NCBI RefSeq assembly: GCF_015244745.1
Contig: NZ_JABCQI010000009.1
Location: 62,001-126,000, forward strand
DNA length: 64,000 nucleotides
Origin: Gluconobacter cadivus
GTDB lineage: Bacteria; Pseudomonadota; Alphaproteobacteria; Acetobacterales; Acetobacteraceae
Reading direction: 5' to 3'
Position 1 is the first letter of the stretch, and each line of letters starts with the position of its first letter. The translations under genes were made by a program, and so were the position numbers. This document shows, piece by piece, positions 17,146 to 24,378 of this stretch. The notes beneath the pieces are model-generated. The model made no database searches and was not told where the DNA came from. It worked only from the letters and a program-made list of their open reading frames with translations.

Positions 17146-19161
17146 TCAGACGTCGAGTTCGTCAACGGAACGGGCATGTTCCTGAATGAAACGGAACCGC
17201 AGTTCCGGCTTGCGGCCCATCAGGCTTTCCACACGCTCGCTGGTTGTCAGACGGTCCTCGGGCGGGGTGATGACGCGCAGAAGCGTCCGTCGGGCCGGGT
17301 CCATGGTCGTTTCCTTGAGATCCTTCACCGGCATTTCGCCCAAGCCCTTGAACCGGGAGACCTCGACCTTCGCATTGGCCTTGAAATCGGTTTTGATCCG
17401 TCGGACGCGGTCCTGATCGTTCATGGCATAGACCGTCTTGGGTCCATGCGTGATGCGATAGAGCGGCGGTTGCGCCAGATGCAGATGGCCCTGACGGATC
17501 AGTTCCGGCATTTCGCGATAGAAGAACGTCATCAGAAGCGAGGCGATATGCGCCCCGTCCACGTCGGCATCCGTCATGATGATGACGCGCCCATAGCGCA
17601 GACGGCTGATATCGAACGACGCCCCGATGCCGCAGCCCAGAGCCTCGGTCAGATCCCGAAGTTCCTGATTGGCCCGTAGTTTGTCGGTCGTGGCGGAGGC
17701 CACGTTAAGGATCTTGCCCCGCAACGGCAGCACGGCCTGCGTCTCGCGGTCGCGCGCCTGACGGGCGGAGCCGCCAGCCGATTCGCCCTCCACGAGGAAC
17801 AGTTCTGTCTCGGCAGCATTTTCGCGTGTGCAGTCCGTCAGCTTGCCGGGAAGGCGCAGCTTGCGTGTGGCGCTTTTGCGGGCCGTGTCCTTGACTTCAC
17901 GGCGGCGCAGACGCTCTTCCGCGCGTTCCACCATAAAGGCCAGCAGGCTGTCCGCCTGTTGCGGATTCCCGCCCAGCCAGTGATCCACGCGGTCGCGCAG
18001 CGCCCCTTCGACCAGTCGCGATGCCTCCTGAGAAGTCAGTTTGTCCTTGGTCTGGCCCTGAAACTGCGGATCGCGAATGAAGACCGAGAGCTTGGCGGCC
18101 ACGGAGCCGAGAACGTCTTCCGCCGAAATGGCGGCGGCCCGCTTGACCTTGCGCTGATCGCCCCAGGCACGCAGGCCCTTGACCAGCGCGGCCCGGAATC
18201 CGGCCTCATGCGTGCCGCCCTGAGGCGTGGGAATCGTGTTGCAGAACGAGGACAGGGTCGCCGTTCCGCTCTCAAGGAACGCCACGGCCCATTCCACGCG
18301 TCCGCCCGTCCGCCCATCGGATGCGATCGGCAGATCCACATCTCCCGCCCAGAGCGGTGTCAGCAGATCCGGATCAGGCCCGAGTTCCGCCGAAAGCGCA
18401 TCTTCCAACCCGTTGGGGAACTGGATGGTGGCTTCAACCGGCGTCTCGTCGCCCGCTTTGATGAGGGATGCTTCGCATTTCCACTGGATCGTTACCCCCC
18501 GGAACAGCGCCGCCTTGGAGCAGCACATCCGGTAGAGCCGGGCAGGGGAGAAATGATGGTTGCCGAAGATTTCCGGATCGGGCGTAAAGCGTACCGTCGT
18601 GCCGCGCCGGTTGGGCGCGTTGCCGACTTCCGCCAACGGCGCCAGCGAGACACCGCGCACAAAGTCCTGCCGGTACAGCGTCCTGTCTCGCGCGACTTCG
18701 ACTTCCAGCTTCTCGGAGAGCGCATTGACGACCGAACTGCCCACGCCGTGCAGGCCGCCGGACGTGTCATAGGCCTTGCCCGAGAATTTTCCGCCCGCAT
18801 GAAGCGTGGTAAAAATCACTTCAAGCGCGGATTTGTCGGGAAATTTCGGGTGAGGGTCGGTCGGGATGCCACGGCCGTTGTCGCGCACCATGAGCGTGCG
18901 CGGGCCTTCCAGCCGCACGTCGATGGTGGTGGCATGACCCGCTACCGCTTCGTCCATCGCGTTGTCGAGGATTTCGGAGGCGAGATGATGATACGCGGTA
19001 TCATCCGTGCCGCCGATATACATGCCCGGACGGCGCCGGACGGGCTCAAGCCCTTCCAGCACCTCGATGTCGTGGGCACCATATTCCGTATCGACCGGCC
19101 CCTTGCGGGATGTTCCGGCCTTGGGTTTGCCTGTCTTGCCTGACTCGAACAGATCGCTCAT
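17146..19161 (-). CDS. parE: DNA topoisomerase IV subunit B
   Basis: The 671-residue ATPase subunit of topoisomerase IV pairs with ParC (not in the window) to decatenate chromosomes. The GHKL ATPase has EILDNAMDEA, DNGRGIP and GLHGVGSSVVNALS. The TOPRIM domain has LVEGESAGGSA and DADVDGAHI. The early segment GLEPVRRRPGMYIGG is typical of the type IIA B subunit. Length (about 650-690) and the EGESAGG form favour ParE over GyrB, which is near 800 residues. The N terminus is rich in Lys, Gly and Thr. Confidence 0.93.
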   Translation of the reverse strand: MSDLFESGKTGKPKAGTSRKGPVDTEYGAHDIEVLEGLEPVRRRPGMYIGGTDDTAYHHLASEILDNAMDEAVAGHATTIDVRLEGPRTLMVRDNGRGIPTDPHPKFPDKSALEVIFTTLHAGGKFSGKAYDTSGGLHGVGSSVVNALSEKLEVEVARDRTLYRQDFVRGVSLAPLAEVGNAPNRRGTTVRFTPDPEIFGNHHFSPARLYRMCCSKAALFRGVTIQWKCEASLIKAGDETPVEATIQFPNGLEDALSAELGPDPDLLTPLWAGDVDLPIASDGRTGGRVEWAVAFLESGTATLSSFCNTIPTPQGGTHEAGFRAALVKGLRAWGDQRKVKRAAAISAEDVLGSVAAKLSVFIRDPQFQGQTKDKLTSQEASRLVEGALRDRVDHWLGGNPQQADSLLAFMVERAEERLRRREVKDTARKSATRKLRLPGKLTDCTRENAAETELFLVEGESAGGSARQARDRETQAVLPLRGKILNVASATTDKLRANQELRDLTEALGCGIGASFDISRLRYGRVIIMTDADVDGAHIASLLMTFFYREMPELIRQGHLHLAQPPLYRITHGPKTVYAMNDQDRVRRIKTDFKANAKVEVSRFKGLGEMPVKDLKETTMDPARRTLLRVITPPEDRLTTSERVESLMGRKPELRFRFIQEHARSVDELDV

Positions 19162-19242
19162 GTCTGCGTTGTCGCCGCCCCGCTAAGGAACGTCAAGCAA
19201 ACGCTTCGAGGCAGGGGCGACCGGCGGCTTCAGAACAGGGCC

Positions 19243-19803
19243 TCAGGCGCGGTTCGTGCGGCGTGTTGCGGCCTTTTTCGTCACGCCCTTGCGGGAATGG
19301 CGGTCCACGGTCGCTGGGGCTTCGCAGCTCTCATAGGAAGCAGGCTGGGCCACGTCCTTGGCTTCGGCGTAATGGGCCAGATCGGCAGAGCTTTCGAGAG
19401 CGTTGATCTCGTCGAACATTGCTTCGCGCTGCTGGCAGAACACCGTGCCGGATTTCAGTCCACCGAGCGACTGGATGTCGGCAAGCTGCGTGATGTAGTC
19501 GTCATGTTCGACCTGTGCGCGACGGCCATAGGTCGTGCGGAAATAGCTGTTCAGACGCTCGTCCGCATTCAGCAGGGCAGGGCGGAACTTGTTGACGAAG
19601 GCATTGTAGCGGTCCTGCGCCTTGCACGACAGCGCCGTCACCATCAGTTCGGACTTCAGTCCGGCCACATCGAAAGCCTCATGGGCGGGCGAATTGCCGC
19701 AGTCCGCAGCGCGGGCGGAAAGAGGATGAACAGCAGCAAGCGTAGCGCAGGAAAGCCCCACAGCAAGCAGGCCCTTGACGGAACGACGGAAGATCGACGG
19801 CAT
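19243..19803 (-). CDS. Exported protein of unknown function
   Basis: ATG 19803 is preceded by GGAG seven bases upstream and begins a signal peptide (MPSIFRRSVKGLLAVGL onward, ending SARAA). The mature protein of about 160 residues contains four cysteines, spaced so that two disulfides are possible, and predicted helices in the middle. The tail is strongly basic (KGVTKKAATRRTNRA). I do not recognise the family. It faces away from the lipoprotein gene at 20116 across a 312-base gap and lies 81 bases from the parE start. Confidence 0.65.
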   Translation of the reverse strand: MPSIFRRSVKGLLAVGLSCATLAAVHPLSARAADCGNSPAHEAFDVAGLKSELMVTALSCKAQDRYNAFVNKFRPALLNADERLNSYFRTTYGRRAQVEHDDYITQLADIQSLGGLKSGTVFCQQREAMFDEINALESSADLAHYAEAKDVAQPASYESCEAPATVDRHSRKGVTKKAATRRTNRA

Positions 19804-20115
19804 TGACAGACTCCACAAGACCGGATCGACCGGCCACAACCACTGGAACAGACTACCCGCGGTCGACCCCCGGCGAAAGCTGATTCTGCGTCTGAGGAAC
19901 GTGCGGCAAGCCCTTCATCCGAAACATGATTTCATGGCAGAAAAGGGGCGTGACGGCCTTCAGGGGCAATTTATCGGCCCTGTGGCACAAAATACCGTCA
20001 AAATGGTCAGAGCATTCGGATGCAGCCTTTCGCCCCGTGCCGTCCTGCTCTACATGCGAACGTCTGTCTGCTGCGGAAACGCGGCCTGTCCTGTCACGAT
20101 GCGTTGGAGTTGACC
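19804..20115. other. 312-base divergent intergenic region
   Basis: This gap separates two divergently transcribed genes for exported proteins. Small open frames cross it, but none has a convincing ribosome site or recognisable product. No tRNA-like fold or strong inverted repeat was noticed. It presumably holds two promoters. Confidence 0.5.
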
Positions 20116-20661
20116 GTGCGTCTGCGAGGTTCTGCCATTACCCTGGGTTCGGCATTGGCCGTGTCCCTGCTTCTCTCCGGCTGTGCCCAGCAGCCGATCG
20201 TCCAGCGTTCCGTGGCTCCGAATCCTTTCGGCTACCAGCGGACATCCGCCGTCTGCCACGTCTCGTCCGTCAAGAAGGCTGCCGATGGCACGATGAGTGT
20301 GGACATGACGGTCCGCAGCGATGACGGCCTGTGCTCCATCGCCATCCAGCAGCCGCTGGGAGGCAATTATGCCTCTTTCGGTGTCAATCCTCCGCCGTCA
20401 CACGGCAAGGCCTTCCTCTACAATTATGACGGCAAGACCTATGTGGATTACACGCCCGCTACGGCTTATGCCGGAACGGATTCGTTCACGGCCGAACTGA
20501 TCCCAGGGAATGGCCAGAAGCGCGAGCATCTGACGATTCACGCCACGGTCGATGCAACGGGTGTGGTCGTCGCAAAGCCGCCCGCAGTCGTTGCCCCCAC
20601 ACCGGTCAAGGCTACGGCCAAGAAGGCGCCTGTCCGTCACACGACGCACCGCAAGAAATAA
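20116..20661 (+). CDS. Lipoprotein of unknown function
   Basis: GTG 20116 has TTGGAG six bases upstream and opens a lipoprotein signal (MRLRGSAITLGSALAVSL onward, lipobox LLSGC). The protein of about 181 residues has two further cysteines in the mature part, a central region with YNYDGKTYVDYTPATAYAGTDSF that looks like beta-rich repeats, and a Lys/Arg/His-rich tail. The T-P-x-x-x-Y-x-G-x-D-S-F pattern resembles bacterial cadherin-like or Ig-like tandem domains, but a single copy is not enough to name it. An intrinsic terminator follows. Confidence 0.68.
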   Translation: MRLRGSAITLGSALAVSLLLSGCAQQPIVQRSVAPNPFGYQRTSAVCHVSSVKKAADGTMSVDMTVRSDDGLCSIAIQQPLGGNYASFGVNPPPSHGKAFLYNYDGKTYVDYTPATAYAGTDSFTAELIPGNGQKREHLTIHATVDATGVVVAKPPAVVAPTPVKATAKKAPVRHTTHRKK

Positions 20662-20682
20662 GACCCATTCCAGTCATGGACA

Positions 20683-20712
20683 GGGCGGAGAGGCTTCTCT
20701 CCGCCCTTTTTT
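20683..20712 (+). terminator. Intrinsic terminator after the lipoprotein gene
   Basis: GGGCGGAGAG and CTCTCCGCCC form a perfect ten-base-pair stem with loop GCTT, followed by six T. It is a strong rho-independent terminator. Confidence 0.93.
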
Positions 20713-20726
20713 GTGCCTAACAGACA

Positions 20727-20762
20727 CAAAAAAAACCGGCGGCTCCAAAGGAAACCGCCGGT
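20727..20762 (-). terminator. Intrinsic terminator after the OmpA-family gene
   Basis: On the minus strand ACCGGCGG pairs with CCGCCGGT around a short loop and runs into eight T. It serves the convergent OmpA-family gene ending at 20794. Confidence 0.9.
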
Positions 20763-20793
20763 AGACCGGAAAGGCTGGGCTTGTCCGTAGCTC

Positions 20794-21948
20794 TTACTTG
20801 AAATCGATTTCCACGCGCCGGTTCTGCGGCTCGCGTGTATTGGCTGCCGTGACCACCAGCGGATGGCTCTCGCCGAAACCCTGTGTCGCGATCATTCCCG
20901 CCGCTACGCCATCCCGCACCAGCTCTTCCTTGACGGCACTTGCACGACGCTGGGACAGCGCCATGTTGTAGGCTTCGCCACGCTGGCCCGGATGCGCTGC
21001 CGAACTGTCGGTATAACCGCTGACCTCGATATGCGTGACCTGAACGGACGTGGAGTTGCGCGCTGCTGCCGCGACCACGGCTTTTGCCCGTGCGCTCAGC
21101 GTGGCCGAATCCCAGTCGAAGAATACCAGATAGGTCCGGGTCGGTGCAGGGCCCGGGATCGGCATTGGCGCTTCAACCGGCTTCGGCGGTGGGGGCGCCG
21201 GATTAAACTCGTAGCGCAGACCCAGCATCAGCGAGTGGTTGAAGTCCGTACGGGTGTCGCGGTTGCCGCTGGACACGCCGAATTCCTTCGTCTTGTCCCA
21301 GCCGCCATAGATTCCGGTGGCCGTGGCATGGTGCCCGTTCGGCCCCATCAGCGTGTAGAATCGGTATTCCGCGGTAGCCGACAGACCCACGACCCACGGA
21401 ACAGGGAAGGAGAGACCGAAAATACCCTGATAGGCAAAGTTTCCGGCCGTGCCGCCGACATGCTGATCAAAGGCGCCGTTCGGAGCATGAACATAAGTGT
21501 TCATCGCCTGCCAGCCATAGCCGATACCCGCGCCGAAATACGGGAAGACCCAGGACTTGCCGATATCCATGTCGAACAGAGCATTGGCCATGACGCCATA
21601 GCCCTGCTGACGCCCGCCGACAGAGGACGGGAACGTGCTGGAGCGGAACTGCTGCAAGCGGTTGTTGCGGTAGTTGCCTTCGACCTCGACGCGGAAGCCG
21701 TTTCCGAGGCCATAGCCCAAGCTGCCGATTCCGGTCACGCCCGCCTGATAGTGGTCACGCCCGCTCGGAAAGACAGGCGACAGGCGTGCCGTCTGGTCCT
21801 GATTGAAGCTCGCGCCGCCTTCACCTGCAACATACAGTCCTTTGACGGGCTGTGCGGTTGCGGCACCCATGACGAGCATCGAAACGCCTGCAGTGAACCC
21901 GGCACGGGTTAGCCAGGTCCTGACAACGGATCGGTGCGTCATGTCCAT
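20794..21948 (-). CDS. OmpA-family outer-membrane protein
   Basis: ATG 21948 (MDMTHRSV) has GGAG four bases upstream and gives a signal peptide ending AATAQ. The mature N-terminal part (to about residue 270) alternates polar and aromatic residues like an eight-stranded barrel (for example GLYVAGEGGASFN and GLGNGFRVEVEGNYRNN). After a Pro-rich hinge (PAPPPPKPVEAP) comes a C-terminal OmpA-like peptidoglycan-binding domain: FFDWDSATL, IEVSGYTDSS, LSQRRASAV and NRRVEI. The 384-residue product should link outer membrane and cell wall. Confidence 0.9.
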   Translation of the reverse strand: MDMTHRSVVRTWLTRAGFTAGVSMLVMGAATAQPVKGLYVAGEGGASFNQDQTARLSPVFPSGRDHYQAGVTGIGSLGYGLGNGFRVEVEGNYRNNRLQQFRSSTFPSSVGGRQQGYGVMANALFDMDIGKSWVFPYFGAGIGYGWQAMNTYVHAPNGAFDQHVGGTAGNFAYQGIFGLSFPVPWVVGLSATAEYRFYTLMGPNGHHATATGIYGGWDKTKEFGVSSGNRDTRTDFNHSLMLGLRYEFNPAPPPPKPVEAPMPIPGPAPTRTYLVFFDWDSATLSARAKAVVAAAARNSTSVQVTHIEVSGYTDSSAAHPGQRGEAYNMALSQRRASAVKEELVRDGVAAGMIATQGFGESHPLVVTAANTREPQNRRVEIDFK

Positions 21949-22097
21949 TTTTCTCCAACCAGCCAAATCTGCCAACCTTACCGTGTGTGTTCTTGCCGAA
22001 AGCTCGGACGATGGCAACGCATCACACAGCATAATGCCGCATCATGCAGTTTTCTTTATGGCAGGTTCGCCATGTGCTGTGTCTTCACTCCCACAGT

Positions 22098-22439
22098 TTA
22101 CGCCTCTTCGTCCAGATCGAGCCTGCGTGACCCGAGGGTCCGCTCGATGGGCAGGGAGACGTCGCGCATCTCAAGCTCAACGATCCACAGATCGGGATCA
22201 TACTGTTTCTGCCGTTCCAGATAGGCGTCCACACTGGCGGCATCGCTCGCATCCACGCGGGTCCAGCCCGATCCGTCCTCCCGCAGAACACCAGTCCCGC
22301 CCGAGCGGTCTGTCAGGACGATCAGGACCGCACCGGCATCCTCATCGCCCTTTTTCAGAACCATGGCCGAGGTTCCGTCCGAAGAAATACGGCGCAGGAC
22401 AGCCCGTACCCAAAGTCCCGTTTTCAATCGTGCGCCCAT
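22098..22439 (-). CDS. DUF1491 family protein
   Basis: The 113-residue cytoplasmic protein has the DUF1491 pattern: LKTGLWVRAVLRRISSDG near the start, a KKGDEDAGAVLIVL segment, and the end YDPDLWIVELEMRD. The family is common in alphaproteobacteria and has no known function. The start ATG 22439 lies 25 bases past the stop of the S41 protease gene on the same strand, so it is probably the last gene of that run. The upstream in-frame extension to 22565 overlaps the protease and is unlikely to be real. Confidence 0.8.
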   Translation of the reverse strand: MGARLKTGLWVRAVLRRISSDGTSAMVLKKGDEDAGAVLIVLTDRSGGTGVLREDGSGWTRVDASDAASVDAYLERQKQYDPDLWIVELEMRDVSLPIERTLGSRRLDLDEEA

Positions 22440-22464
22440 AACCGTTTCCGTTCGTCCTGCAAGG

Positions 22465-24201
22465 TTAGTGGAGAGGCGCGCTGTTCTCGTCGGGAACAGA
22501 CTCCAGAGCCGCCTTATAAGCGGCAGGGGAAGACAGCAGCGCCTTTGCTGCGTCCATGTCGGCATCCGAGCCGATGGCGGCCGGACAGTGCTTGCGGATC
22601 TCGAGAATTTTCGCGACCGGGACCGGATAGCGGGCGGCCCGGGCGGTCTGCACGGCCTCGCCCTGAAGGCTGTTTCCTGCTTTCAGGGCGGAAAGCTGTG
22701 CCTGAAGCGCGTCCGCTCCAAGCGACGTGCAGATCTGCGGCATCACGCCCAGTCCCTGAATTGGCCAGCCCAGCGGAGCCTGATTGCGACTCCATGTCAC
22801 GAACAGTTCGCCGCCATTGGGCATCTGCCCGATCACCTGAACCAGCCCCTTGCCCAGAGTTTCGCTGCCGATCACGACGGCGCGCCGGTGATCGGCCAGC
22901 GCGGACGCCAGAATTTCGGCAGCACTCGCTGTCCGTCCGTCCACGAGAACTACCACGGGCGTTCCGTTGGTCATGTCGCCGCCCTGAACGGCCCAGATAT
23001 GGTTGGCCAGAGGATTCCGGCCCTGCGTGGTTACGGCGACGCCATGATCGAGCAGGAGAGCCGCCGTTGTCACGGCCTGTTGCAGGACGCCACCGCGATC
23101 TCCACGCAGATCGAGAATGATGCCCGCAGCCTTGCCTTTTCCCGGAGGCGGAGTGGGGGCGTCCGGGGTCGGTTCGTCCACGACCTGATCGATATACTGG
23201 CTGATTTCCTCGGCTGTCTGGGTCGAGAAGGACGTGACGCGCAGGACGGTGAAGGGACCATCGGTGGACGCAAACACGGTTTCAGGCGGAACCTGAACCC
23301 GTTGCAGTTTGAAGGTCGTGGGTCGGTGTCCCTTCGCGGCGATTCCCAGCGTAACGGCGCTGTGTTCGTCGCCTTCCAGCCACTCTTGAACGGTTGCGGC
23401 ATCCTGACCGTGCGTGGAGCGTCCATTGACGGACACCAGATGCTCGCCCGTATCGATGCCTGCCTCCCATGCGGGACCATTGGCGTTGACGGCTGTAATT
23501 ACGATGTTCCGTCCGCTCTGCCCGAGGCTCAGCCCCACTGTGCCGGTGCTGCCCGTGCGCCGCGTCCGGTCCGACGTGGCGGGAGAGGGGCCGAGATAGC
23601 GGGAATACGGGTCGAGATGATTGAACAGTTCGTCAAAAAATCCCTGCAACAGCGCGTCTGATCCGGCATCCCGCAAGGTGGAGGAATGCTGCCAGGCCGC
23701 CTGCATGGCCGCCGTGACCAGATCCGCCCATGCGGTATGGCTGTTCGTCGAGGGCAGAGTGCGGCTGAACAGAACGGTCTGGCCCTGAAGGACGCTCAGT
23801 GTCGTGGTGGACGGCGCATCGGCAGGTTTTTCAGCCGCGACGGCCGTTCCGGACGTATGGACGACGCCAGGGGCTGCGGCCGAGGGCGTGATCGTGACGG
23901 ATAGGGTCGGGTCGATGGCCGTCAGACCGTCCAGCCCCCAGACGCAGAAATCCCGTGCGGAATGGGCCTCCAGCGTTCGCGGCTCCAGAAAGCCGAGCGC
24001 CGCGACCAGAACGTCCCGTGTGATGGGGGACGAAAAAACGGGAGGTGCGGGCGGGGGCGGAGCGGCTGTAGGCGTTGCGGGAGCCGGGGCATTGCCGGTC
24101 GGTGTCTGGGCTTTTGCGGTGCCGCTCTGAACTGCGAGAACCATGATGCAGACCGTCAGACACAGCGCCACACGACATGCCGCCTTGCGGCTGCGCGGCA
24201 T
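22465..24201 (-). CDS. S41 family C-terminal-processing-type protease
   Basis: The exported serine protease has about 578 residues from ATG 24201; an in-frame ATG at 24297 would add 32. A signal peptide ends near GTAKAQ and is followed by a Pro/Ala-rich stretch. A PDZ domain (near NIVITAVNANGPAWEAGI) precedes the S41 catalytic domain with GIILDLRGDRGG, the nucleophile in DGRTASAAEI and the Lys in SETLGKGLVQ. The catalytic Ser-Lys pair is therefore intact. Compared with CtpA proteins it has an extra N-terminal domain of about 120 residues of unknown fold. It follows topA in the same direction with a 177-base gap. Confidence 0.83.
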   Translation of the reverse strand: MPRSRKAACRVALCLTVCIMVLAVQSGTAKAQTPTGNAPAPATPTAAPPPPAPPVFSSPITRDVLVAALGFLEPRTLEAHSARDFCVWGLDGLTAIDPTLSVTITPSAAAPGVVHTSGTAVAAEKPADAPSTTTLSVLQGQTVLFSRTLPSTNSHTAWADLVTAAMQAAWQHSSTLRDAGSDALLQGFFDELFNHLDPYSRYLGPSPATSDRTRRTGSTGTVGLSLGQSGRNIVITAVNANGPAWEAGIDTGEHLVSVNGRSTHGQDAATVQEWLEGDEHSAVTLGIAAKGHRPTTFKLQRVQVPPETVFASTDGPFTVLRVTSFSTQTAEEISQYIDQVVDEPTPDAPTPPPGKGKAAGIILDLRGDRGGVLQQAVTTAALLLDHGVAVTTQGRNPLANHIWAVQGGDMTNGTPVVVLVDGRTASAAEILASALADHRRAVVIGSETLGKGLVQVIGQMPNGGELFVTWSRNQAPLGWPIQGLGVMPQICTSLGADALQAQLSALKAGNSLQGEAVQTARAARYPVPVAKILEIRKHCPAAIGSDADMDAAKALLSSPAAYKAALESVPDENSAPLH

Positions 24202-24378
24202 GAAAAAGGTCACAGGGCGGGCGGCATGACGCAAGACGGGGTCCTTGGAGACGGGACGGCAAAAAACGGCTGCTCCCGTAACGCGACCACGCCACAAACT
24301 TCAGCCACGGTAAAGACTTGCCAGATCAAATCTGGGGTCGGCAGTGCCATCTGGCAACACTGCCGAGCCGATCTGTTT

